Shown: positions 33,776 through 42,599, counted from the stretch's first letter. The stretch: 62,836 nt of DNA from Streptosporangium canum (GCF_900113865.1 NZ_FOQY01000043.1:1-62836); one strand, 5' to 3'. Made by a program: numbers and translations. The notes: generated from the sequence alone by a model not told the origin.

Positions 33776-33869
33776 GGTCACGATGCGGGCGGCGTCGCGG
33801 TCCGGTGGTTGGCGTCCGTCGCGGTCACGATGCGGGTGGCGTCGCGGTCCGGTGGTTGGCGTCCGTCGC
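33776..33869. repeat. 47-bp tandem duplication at the LysR 3' end
   Basis: The segments 33776-33822 and 33823-33869 are identical except for one base. The second copy holds the LysR-gene stop and its last codons. The first lies just outside. As 47 is not a multiple of three, the extra copy cannot extend the protein in frame. It looks recent. Confidence 0.9.
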
Positions 33870-34730
33870 GGCCCGCACGAACTCGCGCACCCGCGCGGTC
33901 GTGTTGGTCTCCAGCCAGACCAGCCCCCGTTCGATCGGTGGCGCGTCGCGGATCGGCACGTACGCGACGTCCGGGCGGGGGTAGTACCGCCGGCTGTGCT
34001 CGCCCACCGGGAGGACGCCCCTGCCCATCGCGACGAGGGAGAGCATCTCGGAGAACGTGTTGCCTGTGGGGCCTTTCGGAACGGGCCTGCCCGACGGGGT
34101 GTGCTCGGGTGTGCGGTCGCGCTTGAATGCCGCTGAAGTGACCGGCGGGTACTGCACCACGGGGTGCTCGGCGAGGACGTCGAGGGACACCGACTCCTCA
34201 CGGGCCAGCGGGTGCTCGGCGGCCACGGCCAGCAAGCGCCCCTCCGTCAGCAAGGTCGGCCCGCAGGCCATGCCGTCGAAAGGGTAGGAGGCGATGAGGA
34301 GGTCGATGGAGCCGTCAAGCAGGCTCGACCGCGAGTTGGACAGTTGCACTTCGTGAACGTCGACCTCACAGTCCGGGTGGCGTTCGGCGAACAGGCTGAC
34401 GGCCTTGAGCAGGATCGGCGCGGTCCACTCGCCGAGGAATGCCACCCGCAGTTGCCCGGTGACCCCGCGGCCGGCGTCGACGGCCCTCCGTACCGCCTCG
34501 TCCATCTGGGCTGCCAGCGGTGCCAGGTCATCGGCCAGTCGCCGTCCGATCGGGGTGAGACGGACGACGCGGCTGGTGCGGTCGAACAGCGGAGCGCCGA
34601 TGCGGCGTTCCAGCTTCTTGACCACATGGCTGATCCGCCCGGTCGTGACCCGCAGGCGCTCGGCGGTGCGGCCGAAGTGCAGCTCCTCGGCGAGCGTCAA
34701 GAAGGTCTCGATCTCGTGCCGCTCCAGCAT
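33825..34730 (-). CDS. LysR-family transcriptional regulator
   Basis: The product has 301 residues from ATG 34730. An alternative ATG at 34742 would overlap the operator-like dyad, so the shorter form is preferred. The N-terminal winged helix reads EIETFLTLAEELHFGRTAERLRVTTGRISHVVKKLERRIGAP LFDRTSR, typical of LysR. The C-terminal effector domain starts VTGQLRVAFLGEW. Effector unknown. It is divergent from a DUF1801 gene and probably autoregulates through the dyad at 34741-34763. Confidence 0.92.
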   Translation of the reverse strand: MLERHEIETFLTLAEELHFGRTAERLRVTTGRISHVVKKLERRIGAPLFDRTSRVVRLTPIGRRLADDLAPLAAQMDEAVRRAVDAGRGVTGQLRVAFLGEWTAPILLKAVSLFAERHPDCEVDVHEVQLSNSRSSLLDGSIDLLIASYPFDGMACGPTLLTEGRLLAVAAEHPLAREESVSLDVLAEHPVVQYPPVTSAAFKRDRTPEHTPSGRPVPKGPTGNTFSEMLSLVAMGRGVLPVGEHSRRYYPRPDVAYVPIRDAPPIERGLVWLETNTTARVREFVRAATDANHRTATPPAS

Positions 34731-34740
34731 GTGACGCTCC

Positions 34741-34763
34741 ATCGTTGAATCTGGGTCAACGAT
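34741..34763. promoter_or_regulatory. LysR-type dyad next to the regulator start
   Basis: ATCGTTGA and TCAACGAT flank seven bases. The central TTGA-N7-TCAA fits the T-N11-A LysR box. It lies about ten bases upstream of the preferred regulator start, consistent with autoregulation and control of the divergent DUF1801 gene. Confidence 0.65.
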
Positions 34764-34908
34764 CCTAGCTCCATCGTCGCTTGATGGCCGTCGGCGCCTG
34801 GCGCATCGTATAGAGCGTCATCCGGTCACGGGGGAAGGCGCCCGAGACGGGCCCCGACCCCGGCACACGGAGCCACCGCACGCTCAGCACCACCGGAACA
34901 GGAACGCC

Positions 34909-35271
34909 ATGAGCACAACGAACGTCACCGACTACCTGACCGATCTCGACGACACGCTGCGGGAGATCGGCGAGAAGCTGCGTCCCGTCATCGACGCGGC
35001 CCTGCCCGGCACCGACGGTGCGATGTGGCACGGCCATCCGACCTGGAGCCTCGGCGACAGACCGGGGAAGAACCCTGTCTGCCTGCTCAAGGCGCACGGG
35101 TCGTACATCACTTTCGGGCTGTGGCGCGGCCAGGAACTCGTCGACCCGTCCGGGCGCCTCACCGCGGGTGCCCGTCAGATGGCCTCGGTGAAGCTCCGTG
35201 CCGTCGACGAAATCGACCCGGCCCTGTTCGCCGACTGGCTGCGGCAGGCCTGCAACCTGGAAGCGAGGTAA
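34909..35271 (+). CDS. DUF1801 (YdhG-like) protein
   Basis: The product has 120 residues from ATG 34909 behind CAGGAACGCC. It matches the small DUF1801 fold: MWHGHPTWSLGDRPGKNPVC followed by LLKAHGSYITFGLWRGQELVD and a C-terminal helix. Members resemble YdhG/Fragmentin-type proteins of uncertain role. It is five bases from the next gene, so the two form an operon, divergent from the LysR gene that probably controls them. Confidence 0.85.
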   Translation: MSTTNVTDYLTDLDDTLREIGEKLRPVIDAALPGTDGAMWHGHPTWSLGDRPGKNPVCLLKAHGSYITFGLWRGQELVDPSGRLTAGARQMASVKLRAVDEIDPALFADWLRQACNLEAR

Positions 35272-35276
35272 CGACG

Positions 35277-35663
35277 ATGCGGGTGAAAGCCTTCGATCAC
35301 CTGGTGCTCAATGTCGAGGACGTCGAGCGCGCCCTGGACTTCTACTGCGGACCCCTCGGCCTGGAGCCGGTACGCGTCGCCGAGTGGCGGGCCGGCAAGG
35401 TGCCGTTCCCCTCCGTGCGGATCACTCCGGAAACCATCATCGACCTGGTCCGCCGCCCTCGGAACGAGTCGAACGTCGACCACATCTGCCTGGTCGTGGA
35501 ACCGCTGGACTGGCATGAGGTGATCGAGTCGGGCGTCTTCACCCTCGTCGAAGGACCCGTGGGCCGGTTCGGCGCCCGTGGCGACGCGACCTCGATCTAC
35601 GTGCGGGACCCTGACGGCAACACCGTCGAACTGCGCTGGTACCCGCAGGACGCCGAAGGATAG
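35277..35663 (+). CDS. VOC-family (glyoxalase/bleomycin resistance-like) protein
   Basis: The product has 128 residues from ATG 35277, with GAGG about ten bases upstream. The VOC fold is clear: FDHLVLNVEDVERALDFYCG at the start, VDHICLVVEPLDWHEV opening the second module, and a closing YVRDPDGNTVELRWYP. Putative metal ligands are His8, His in VDHICL, and Glu in NTVELRW. Function in thiol or antibiotic detoxification is possible but not shown. It is co-transcribed with the DUF1801 gene. Confidence 0.9.
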   Translation: MRVKAFDHLVLNVEDVERALDFYCGPLGLEPVRVAEWRAGKVPFPSVRITPETIIDLVRRPRNESNVDHICLVVEPLDWHEVIESGVFTLVEGPVGRFGARGDATSIYVRDPDGNTVELRWYPQDAEG

Positions 35664-35758
35664 CCGCCGGAGACGTGCGGCGCGGCCTGACCAGTGTGAA
35701 TCACGCTCGTCGCCCCCGCCCGGTCGGATCGGGCGAGGGCACGACGTCGCCGACATGG

Positions 35759-37342
35759 TCACCGGCCGAGCGAGTTCCAGAATGTGTAGTGGTGGTCGGC
35801 GGCGAAGTCGGTACGGCCTATGCCGTTCCTGCCGGCACTGAGTGCCTGGGTGTAGGGCTTGTCCGCCGTGAACCTCTCCCACGTCGGGCTGCCGGAGTGG
35901 CTGGGGTAGCCGACGCGTGCGAACCGGCTCCAGTAGTCGATCATCGCGTTGGCGAGCCGGGCCTGCGGCGGGGTGAGCGGCTCGAACAGGGCGTTGTCGA
36001 ACAGGTAGGCCAGGTCGATCATGTGTCCGGTGCCCAGCGGGAAGCTCGGCCGGGGAATGCCCTTGAAGTACGGGGATGTGGCCTCGGTCAGGTCATAGGC
36101 GTAGACCGGGACGTGCCGAGCCAGTGTGCGCTGGGTCGTGAAGATGGGCGTTGACCAGTTGGCGTCGGTCATGACGGCCGTCAACGCCTCGCTCGGCGAG
36201 CCGAAGGCGTTGAGCGGGTATTCGGCCAGCACCGCTCCGGCGTTCTTGCCGAAGGCACCGGTGGCCTGCCTGACATAGTCGTCAGCGGTGAGCGCCTTAC
36301 CGGTTGCCATCTCCATGCCACCGATCCGGCCGGCCTCCTCGTCGTGGGTGGAGCCGTACAGGACCGGCACCTTGTTGAACGTGCCGCCGGCGAAGGCGTC
36401 GGCTGGGGACGTCGGCAGGACCTTGCCGTCGACGGTCAGCCTGTACCCCTCGTGCCCGGCTTCGGAGGCCGCCAGCACTTCGGCCGTCGATTTCCCCCGC
36501 AGGCAGCGGTCGGCGGTCTTTCCGTCGGGGCAGCCGGCCGCCTTGGCCATGGCGATACCGGCCGTCCGCGCCTGCTTGAGGGTGTGCGTCGAATCGGGGC
36601 TGCCGACACAGCCTGCGCTCTGGACGATCGCCTTGTCGAACAGGCCCGCCGAACCCGGTGCCGCCATATGGGCGCACACGCTGTATCCGCCGGCCGATTG
36701 GCCCATGACGGTTACATTGCCGGCGTCTCCGCCGAACGCGGGGGCGTTGCGCCGCACCCACCTCAGGGCGGCCTGCTGGTCCTGCAGACCCAGGTTCGCG
36801 GGGGCGTCGAGGTCGGGGTGGGCCAGGAGGCCGAAGACGCCCAGCCGGTAGTTGATCGTCACAACCACTGCTCCGCCACGGACGGCGAGTCTTTCGGCCC
36901 GGTAACCGGCGCCGTCGCCGTACACGAAGCTGCCTCCGTGGATCCACACGATGACAGGCAGGCCCTTGGCCGTGCCGGCGGGGGTGGTCACGTTGAGGTA
37001 CAGGCAGTCCTCGTTGTTGTCGGGGATCGCGATGGGCTGATCGGACGGCTGGGGGCAGGCACTGCGCGGCTTGCGGGTGTCGAGCGGGGCACTCCAGGGC
37101 TTGGCGGGTTGCGGGGCCTTCCAGCGCAGGCCTTTCGTGGGCGGCGCCGCGTACGGGATTCCCTGAAAGGTGCGGACCGTACCGGTCGTCGTGCCCCGCA
37201 CGGGACCGTTGTCGGTTCGGACGAGAGCGGAGGCGGTGTGCTTCGGCGATGCCTCGGCCTGGACGGCGGAGGCGCACCCGGCCGCCGTGGCGAGGATCGC
37301 TGTGGTGATGGCGAGGTGGCGCTTGCCGGCTTTCGTGAACAT
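35759..37342 (-). CDS. Secreted type-B carboxylesterase
   Basis: The 527-residue product starts at ATG 37342 behind GGAGAA. A signal peptide (HLAITTAILATAAGCASAVQA) precedes the carboxylesterase B domain: FQGIPYAAPP, EDCLYLNVTTPAG, oxyanion-hole VWIHGGSFVYGDG, nucleophile VMGQSAGGYSVCAH (GQSAGG in place of the common GESAGG), acidic residue in STHDEEAGRI, and His in GTGHMIDLAYLFDN. All three catalytic residues are visible. Substrate is unknown. It appears monocistronic and divergent from the lipoprotein gene. Confidence 0.92.
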   Translation of the reverse strand: MFTKAGKRHLAITTAILATAAGCASAVQAEASPKHTASALVRTDNGPVRGTTTGTVRTFQGIPYAAPPTKGLRWKAPQPAKPWSAPLDTRKPRSACPQPSDQPIAIPDNNEDCLYLNVTTPAGTAKGLPVIVWIHGGSFVYGDGAGYRAERLAVRGGAVVVTINYRLGVFGLLAHPDLDAPANLGLQDQQAALRWVRRNAPAFGGDAGNVTVMGQSAGGYSVCAHMAAPGSAGLFDKAIVQSAGCVGSPDSTHTLKQARTAGIAMAKAAGCPDGKTADRCLRGKSTAEVLAASEAGHEGYRLTVDGKVLPTSPADAFAGGTFNKVPVLYGSTHDEEAGRIGGMEMATGKALTADDYVRQATGAFGKNAGAVLAEYPLNAFGSPSEALTAVMTDANWSTPIFTTQRTLARHVPVYAYDLTEATSPYFKGIPRPSFPLGTGHMIDLAYLFDNALFEPLTPPQARLANAMIDYWSRFARVGYPSHSGSPTWERFTADKPYTQALSAGRNGIGRTDFAADHHYTFWNSLGR

Positions 37343-37564
37343 TCGGGTTCTCCACGTCGAGGGGATCTGCGGACGGGGAGAACGTAACCCAGTTTTGCGC
37401 ATTCGCGCAATGCGCTTGCCTAAGGCGATCGCCTAGTGCGTTTGCACATGCAGTTGGACGGCGCCCGGATCGCCGTCGCCGTGCTCGCCCGCCGACCGCC
37501 CCGGTGTCACCGTGAACCCGCGTCCGATGACCGAAGTTGCCGAACCCGTGGTCCAGCGGCTTCG

Positions 37565-38665
37565 ATGAACTCCGTGTCCCATCCGTTCCCCGCGACCCCG
37601 CGCCGACGTCGGCCGGCCATTCGCATGATCGTGACCGCCTTGGCGGTCATGATCCTTGGCCCGTTCGCGTTGGCCGGCTGCACCCCATCGACCGAGCCGC
37701 CGTCGCTGCCGCCCGGCAGCGTGTACGACCACGACGCTGCGGGTGAGAACTCACGGGCCGAACCCGTCCCGACCGGCGGTACGGCCGGGGCCGTCACTCG
37801 GCCGTTGACGGAGGCCGGCTGGTTCTGTGCGCAGGTTCGCACCAATGCGGACGGCCGTGCCCTGTGGTGCCGGATCGGTCACCGTGACCAGGCGAACACG
37901 GTCTATCCGCAGGTCGCGCAGTTCCTGCTCGACCACGACGACCGGCTCGCCTGGGCGTGGTTCCCGCTCGCCGAGCAGCCGGTGGACCAGCGGAGAGGAG
38001 ATCAGATCGCCGACGCCGCGGCGCCGGCGCTTGCCGCGATCTGGTCCGATGCCGGTGATCGCGTGCGGCAGGAGATCAACGATTTCGATCGTGACCTCCG
38101 GAACGGGCCGGTGCGGCGGAGCGACGAGATCCCCCGGACCGCGTGGCGGGACGAGCACGCGGACTACAGCTATTCCGCGATCAACGGGCTGGTCGTCACA
38201 GCTCGGGACGCCTCTGTGCGGCGCTGGCCGTTCGGCGCCGAGCACTACGCCACCACGATGAGCGCCGCTGTGGACGATCTTCGAGCCGGCGGTTACGACT
38301 GCGCCTATCCGCCCCAGGAGAACTGCAACCGTTCCCAGTCGAACGGCTATTTCCGGGTCACGCTCCGTGATGATCAGATCGTCTCGGCCCGGTTCGGCAT
38401 CGGCAGCCTGATCGAGTCGGGGCGGCAACGGCATCTGCTCAGTGAGGAGTTCCCGCACGGACTCACCTTTCTGACCGAGGCGGTTCGCGGCCCGGTCACC
38501 GAGCGCATCGAACAGGCCCGGCGGTCCGGCACCGGCTTCGCCGGCATCGTGGCCGGGACGGTCGTGATCATCGACGCGGACCGGGGCGCTGTCGACGCGG
38601 ACGATCTTGTGGCGTACTTCGACATCCAGATCGGCGTACCGCTGGCCGCGACCCTGCCCGTCTGA
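37565..38665 (+). CDS. Putative lipoprotein, unknown function
   Basis: The product has 366 residues from ATG 37565 (ATG 37625 is an alternative). A hydrophobic stretch ends in FALAGC, a lipobox, so the mature protein should be anchored on the outer face of the membrane. Six cysteines occur in the mature part, including two in GYDCAYPPQENC. I recognise no family. The protein has a globular, charged composition and two pairs of similar helical regions. It follows the divergent carboxylesterase gene and precedes a methyltransferase remnant. Confidence 0.7.
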   Translation: MNSVSHPFPATPRRRRPAIRMIVTALAVMILGPFALAGCTPSTEPPSLPPGSVYDHDAAGENSRAEPVPTGGTAGAVTRPLTEAGWFCAQVRTNADGRALWCRIGHRDQANTVYPQVAQFLLDHDDRLAWAWFPLAEQPVDQRRGDQIADAAAPALAAIWSDAGDRVRQEINDFDRDLRNGPVRRSDEIPRTAWRDEHADYSYSAINGLVVTARDASVRRWPFGAEHYATTMSAAVDDLRAGGYDCAYPPQENCNRSQSNGYFRVTLRDDQIVSARFGIGSLIESGRQRHLLSEEFPHGLTFLTEAVRGPVTERIEQARRSGTGFAGIVAGTVVIIDADRGAVDADDLVAYFDIQIGVPLAATLPV

Positions 38666-38679
38666 TCACGCAGCAAGGA

Positions 38680-38839
38680 CGGCGGACTGGGCGGCATCGT
38701 CGCCTGGTATTCGACCCATCACATCCCGGCGGAGCAGTTGCCGGCGGTGTTCGCCGAGTTCCATCGGACGCCGGCACCGGGCGGCCACCTGTTGCCGGGG
38801 ACTCATGTCGGCGATGAGCGCCTCTTGACCTCAAGTTAA
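38680..38839 (+). pseudogene. Class I methyltransferase fragment
   Basis: Read in frame to the stop at 38837, the segment gives GGIVAWYSTHHIPAEQLPAV, FAEFHRTPAPGGHLLPGTHV and GDERLL. This matches the strand-helix around post-motif III of SAM-dependent methyltransferases (…AWYS.IH.P.E.LP…F.R.L.PGG). There is no start and no SAM-binding motif I, so it is a remnant of about 50 residues. Confidence 0.6.
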
Positions 38840-38856
38840 GTAGAGGTCGCAGAGTG
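38826..38856 (+). promoter_or_regulatory. SoxR/MerR-type promoter with 19-bp spacer
   Basis: TTGACC (38826-38831) and CAGAGT (38851-38856) are separated by 19 bases, the over-long spacing used by MerR-family activators. The spacer carries the dyad GACCTC...GAGGTC (38827-38832, 38844-38849) around AAGTTAAG, close to the SoxR box CCTCAAGTTAACTTGAGG. It lies 35 bases before the quinone reductase gene. NADPH:quinone reductases are known SoxR targets in Streptomyces. Confidence 0.65.
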
Positions 38857-38890
38857 GATGTTCTTCAGCAGATCTACGGAAGGAACGGTC

Positions 38891-39871
38891 ATGCGCGCCG
38901 TCATGCTGCACGTGTTCGGGCCCGCTGAGAACCTCCGCTACGAGACCGTGCCCGATCCCGTACCGGGGCCGGGCGAGGTGCGGGTCTCGGTGCGGGCCGC
39001 GGGAGTCCACCAGATCGAGACAGCGATGCGGGAAGGGCTGGAGATCGGTCCGCCGCTTCCCGAACTCCCGGCGATCTTCGGGGGAGAGGTGGCCGGCGTC
39101 GTCGAGTCGGTCGGGCCGGGCGTGGACGAGGCCTGGATCGGTGCCGAGGTGGTGACCGCGCAGGGCAGGCCGGGGGGCTACGCCGAGCTCGCCGTCGCCG
39201 GCGTCTCGTCCCTGCACCGGATTCCGGCCGGATTGGGGTACGAGGCCGCCGTCACCATGGTCGTCACCGGCACCACCACCGTCGGCCTGCTCGACATCGC
39301 CGATCTCACCTCCGACGACGTGGTCCTGATCACCTCCGCGGCCGGTGGTATCGGCCGTCTGGTCGTCCAGTTCGCTCGCCGCCTCGGCGCCACGGTCGTC
39401 GGCGCGGCGGGTGGACCGGCGAAGGCGGCGGCCGTACGAGAGCTCGGAGCCGACATCGCCGTCGACTACAACCTGCCGGACTGGGCGGCCACCGTCCGCG
39501 ACGCCTTGGGCGGGCGTGGCGTCACGGTCGTTCTGGACGGTGTCGAGGGCGACAGGGGGCGCGCCGCCTTCGGGCTGCTGGCCGAGGGAGGACGCTACAT
39601 CACCATCGGCGCGGCCTCGCGGGAGGCGTTCCGTCCCGATGAGGCGGAGCTGAAGGAGCGCGGCGTGCGCTTCACCGACGCACTGATGCTGCTGCTGGAA
39701 GGGCAGGACGCGGCCACCGACGAGGCTCGCGCACTCGCGGCGGCCGCCGACGGGCTTCTGCTGCCCGCCTTCCAGACCTTCCCTCTGTCGCAGGCGGCCG
39801 CGGCGCACGCCGCCCTGGAGTCGCGGGCGACGACAGGCAAGGTCGTCCTCGTCCCCGACACCCACCGGTGA
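38891..39871 (+). CDS. Zinc-binding-dehydrogenase-family NADPH:quinone reductase
   Basis: The product has 326 residues from ATG 38891 behind GGAAGGAA. It is a medium-chain reductase of the quinone-oxidoreductase branch: VPGPGEVRVSVRAAGVHQIE, LPAIFGGEVAGVVESVGPGV, and an NADPH-binding ITSAAGGIGRLVVQFARRLG. There are no structural-zinc cysteines, as expected for QOR-type enzymes. It would reduce quinones and similar electrophiles. Upstream it has a SoxR-like promoter, which fits a redox-cycling response. Confidence 0.9.
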   Translation: MRAVMLHVFGPAENLRYETVPDPVPGPGEVRVSVRAAGVHQIETAMREGLEIGPPLPELPAIFGGEVAGVVESVGPGVDEAWIGAEVVTAQGRPGGYAELAVAGVSSLHRIPAGLGYEAAVTMVVTGTTTVGLLDIADLTSDDVVLITSAAGGIGRLVVQFARRLGATVVGAAGGPAKAAAVRELGADIAVDYNLPDWAATVRDALGGRGVTVVLDGVEGDRGRAAFGLLAEGGRYITIGAASREAFRPDEAELKERGVRFTDALMLLLEGQDAATDEARALAAAADGLLLPAFQTFPLSQAAAAHAALESRATTGKVVLVPDTHR

Positions 39872-39894
39872 GGTACGGCCGGCGTAGTCCAGCT

Positions 39895-40154
39895 CCCGCG
39901 GCGGCTGACCACGAAGGTCGATCTGAGCGCGGACGGCAAGTGCCGACCGCTCTCACCGGTCGTCACACCCGGCCGGTGGGAGCGGCCGGCCACCCGGCTT
40001 CGACAAGAGCCGACACGGAGCCAGGAACACCGTCGAGCGGGCGATCAACAAGCTCAAGCAGTCCGGAGCCGTCGCCACCCGCCACGACAAGCGCGGATAC
40101 GTCTTCCTCGGCACCGTCACCGCTGCCGCACTCCTCGTCTGGCTCCGCTCGTGA
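39895..40154 (+). pseudogene. IS5-family transposase remnant with internal deletion
   Basis: The plus strand encodes LTTKVDLSADGKCRPLSPVV TPG, matching the middle of IS5/IS427-group transposases. After a break it gives RPPGFDKSRHGARNTVERAI NKLKQ, then SGAVATRHDKRGYVFLGTVT AAALLVWLRS and a stop, matching their C-terminus (the ...NxVER...RLKxxRxIATRYDK motif with the last catalytic Glu). At least 50 residues between are missing. No terminal repeats were recognised. Confidence 0.75.
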
Positions 40155-40170
40155 TCGAGGAGACAAGGCA

Positions 40171-41037
40171 CTAGGCGTCCCGGTATCGGTCCCGGACCTC
40201 GGGGCGTTGCTGGAAGCCGGCTGACTTGTAGGTGGCGACGGCGCCGACATTGGAGCTCGGGGTGCAGACGATCGCGCTCGACGAGCCCAGCTCCCGGAGT
40301 GCGGCCGCCGCGGCGACGGTGATCGCCTCGCCGTAGCCGTGACGGCGATGTTCCCGGTGCACGCCCATCGGTTCGAGCAACCCGGGCCTACCCGGACCGG
40401 CCGACCACACCGTCACCGCCGCCACCGCGTTGTCCCGGTCGTCGTACGCGATCAGACACCGGGCGTCGGCGTACGGAAATCCGGCCGCCATCGCGTGCCA
40501 GCGCTCGTCCGTGAACGGTGACCCGTCGAACGATGCCCGATGTACGGCGGTTCGCACGTGCGCCTGCTCCGGCCCGATCACCTCGATCCGCACGCCCGGG
40601 TCATTCACCGGCTCCGTGAGGTCGCGGCGCAGCGGCGTCCACGGCTCGTCGGCGTTCCAGCCGTCCTCGAACAGCAGATCTTGGACCAGTGCATCCATCG
40701 GCGCCTCGATGTTCGCCTTCCCCTCGGGCAGCACGCCGCGCTCCGGCTCGGTCACGTCTCCAACCAACCGCTGCGCCAGCTCCTCCTCACGCTGAGCGTC
40801 TGGCGCGATCGTCAGCCGCAACAGCCCGGGACCGTCCAGCAGCCCGACGGCGAGAATCCGTCCGTCCCGGCTCCACGTCCTGACCGCTGCGGCGGTCGCT
40901 TCCGCACCGAACCGCCAGAACCAGCCCAGGTCCCCCGGATGCAGTTGCATCGGTGCCCCGTCGTGCTGCCACTCCCGCAGCACGCCCACAGCCTCGCTCA
41001 GCCCGTCGACTCCCGGCTTGCCCAACACAATCGCCAT
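40171..41037 (-). CDS. GNAT-family N-acetyltransferase
   Basis: The product has 288 residues (ATG 41037; GTG 41049 possible). It has two GNAT-like halves; the C-terminal half carries the acetyl-CoA-binding motif A/B: LLEPMGVHREHRRHGYGEAI, then ELGSSSAIVCTPSSNVGAVA and YKSAGFQQRPEVRDRYR. The N-terminal half looks like a degenerate second acetyltransferase fold. Substrate is unknown. Its stop is 17 bases from the IS5 remnant. Confidence 0.85.
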   Translation of the reverse strand: MAIVLGKPGVDGLSEAVGVLREWQHDGAPMQLHPGDLGWFWRFGAEATAAAVRTWSRDGRILAVGLLDGPGLLRLTIAPDAQREEELAQRLVGDVTEPERGVLPEGKANIEAPMDALVQDLLFEDGWNADEPWTPLRRDLTEPVNDPGVRIEVIGPEQAHVRTAVHRASFDGSPFTDERWHAMAAGFPYADARCLIAYDDRDNAVAAVTVWSAGPGRPGLLEPMGVHREHRRHGYGEAITVAAAAALRELGSSSAIVCTPSSNVGAVATYKSAGFQQRPEVRDRYRDA

Positions 41038-41177
41038 ACCCTCGATCACACACCATCGCGCCGACAGCCCGCACCTGGTTTCCGACCGGCCGGCGTGGTG
41101 CGGGTCTGGGGACTCGGGAAGACAGCCGATGATCGAAGAGACACGGCTCGGTAGGGCTTTGGCAGTGGTCAGTACAG

Positions 41178-42233
41178 CTAGGCCGCAGAACGGTCCGCGA
41201 GCGGGCGGCGGCGTCGGGCGGTGTCGGTCAGCGCCGGCGGGCGCCAGGCGCCGTCCGGTTGGTAGGCGTTGGTCCCGGGGGGCACGATTTCGTCGATCCG
41301 GTCAAGGGTCGCGTCATCGAGGGTGAGTGAGGCGCCCTTCAGCAGCGCCTCCAGCTGGTTCATCGTCCGCGGCCCTATGATCACCGAGGTGACGCCGGGA
41401 TGCGCCACGGTGAAGGCCACGGCCAGATCGGGCAGAGAGCAGCCGATGCCGTCTGCGACCTCCATGAGCTGTTCAACGATGTTCAGCTTGGTGACGTTCA
41501 CGGGAAGCGCGGGATCGAAGCGTGCCGGCGTCAGCGCCGCGCGACCGGTTGTGAGGTCGATGGGCTGCCCTTTGCGGTACCTGCCGGTCAGAAAACCCGA
41601 GGCCAGCGGGCTCCAGGTCAGCACACCCATTCCCAGCCGCCGGCAGACCGGCAACACGGAGGTCTCGATGCCCCGGGCCAGCAGCGAATACGGCGGCTGC
41701 TCGGTCCTGAAGCGCATCAGGCCGCGGCGCTCGGCCACGTGATGTGCCTCGACGATCTCCTCGGCCGGGAATGTGGAGCAGCCGAAGGCGCGGATCTTAC
41801 CCTGGTGCACGAGGTCGGTCAGCGTGGAGAGCGTCTCCTCGATATCGGTTGTGTGGTCGGGGCGATGAACCTGATAAAGGTCGATCCAGTCGGTCTGCAG
41901 GCGCTTGAGGCTCTCCTCGACCTCCTTGACGATCCAGCGCCGGGAGTTGCCACTGCGGTTCGGGCCCTCGCCCATCCGGAAATGCACCTTGGTGGCGAGC
42001 ACGATGTCGTCACGGCGGCCGCGCAGCGCCTTTCCCACGATCTCCTCCGACTCGCCCGCTGAATACATGTCCGCGGTGTCGACGAAGTTGATCCCCTGAT
42101 CGAGGGCGGCGTGGATGATGCGGACACACTCGTCATGGTCGGAGTTGCCCGCGGCGCCGAACATCATGGTTCCGAGGCAGTGGGCACTTACTTCGATGCC
42201 GGTACCGCCGAGGATGCGGTAATGCATGGTCAT
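41178..42233 (-). CDS. Aldo/keto reductase
   Basis: The product has 351 residues (ATG 42233; ATG 42227 also possible). It is a TIM-barrel AKR: MFGAAGNSDHDECVRIIHAA, NFVDTADMYSAGESEEIVGKAL with the catalytic Asp and Tyr, KVHFRMGEGPN with Lys, and YQVHRPDHTTDIEETLSTL with His. All four active-site residues are visible. The NADPH-binding C-terminal IIGPRTMNQLEALLKG is intact. It is divergent from a truncated MerR-type gene, with a palindromic operator between them. Confidence 0.93.
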   Translation of the reverse strand: MTMHYRILGGTGIEVSAHCLGTMMFGAAGNSDHDECVRIIHAALDQGINFVDTADMYSAGESEEIVGKALRGRRDDIVLATKVHFRMGEGPNRSGNSRRWIVKEVEESLKRLQTDWIDLYQVHRPDHTTDIEETLSTLTDLVHQGKIRAFGCSTFPAEEIVEAHHVAERRGLMRFRTEQPPYSLLARGIETSVLPVCRRLGMGVLTWSPLASGFLTGRYRKGQPIDLTTGRAALTPARFDPALPVNVTKLNIVEQLMEVADGIGCSLPDLAVAFTVAHPGVTSVIIGPRTMNQLEALLKGASLTLDDATLDRIDEIVPPGTNAYQPDGAWRPPALTDTARRRRPLADRSAA

Positions 42234-42272
42234 GCTCCCTTGATGGTCATGGACAGGTGAATCATGCAGCGC

Positions 42273-42289
42273 ACTCTAGGTTCTAGAGT
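42273..42289. promoter_or_regulatory. Palindromic operator between AKR and MerR genes
   Basis: ACTCTAG and CTAGAGT flank GTT, a perfect 17-base dyad between divergent starts. On the AKR strand it lies in a 19-base interval between TTGGAG and TGCGCT, a MerR-type arrangement, although the -10 is weak. MerR regulators often control a divergent reductase this way. Confidence 0.6.
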
Positions 42290-42320
42290 CGGCTCCAAGG
42301 CAACTCCTACTCTGGAGGGC

Positions 42321-42599
42321 ATGCCTGAAGTCGAACAGGATCTGCTGAGCATCGGACAGGTCGCCGAGCGCACCGGTTTGAGCGTGCACACGCTGCGCTT
42401 CTATGAGCGTGAAGGCATCCTGGCCAATCCTGTAAGCCGTGGACCCGGCGGGCGTCGCTGCTACAGCGAGAGCGACGTGGAGTGGCTGCGGCTCTGCATC
42501 ATCCTCCGCGCCTCCGGTATGGAGAGGCGTCGCTCGCGCCGGGGGCGCTGTCTGCGCGAGGCCCTGGGTAACCGTCCCCTATGGTGCTCGCATGCCTGA
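42321..42599 (+). pseudogene. MerR-family regulator truncated after the DNA-binding domain
   Basis: The ATG at 42321 opens 92 residues: LLSIGQVAERTGLSVHTLRF YEREGIL and SRGPGGRRCYSESDVEWLRL CIILRASGM form a complete MerR winged helix. After that the expected P-x-x-x-IRRY dimerisation helix is absent; the frame reads ERRRSRRGRCLREALGNRPL and stops. No continuation is visible in the other frames. The fragment might still bind the adjacent dyad, but without its coiled coil it probably cannot dimerise. Confidence 0.65.

Noticed and set aside
34741..34763. Hairpin read as a terminator
   Set aside because: It adjoins a start codon and has the T-N11-A form of a LysR site; no T tract follows.
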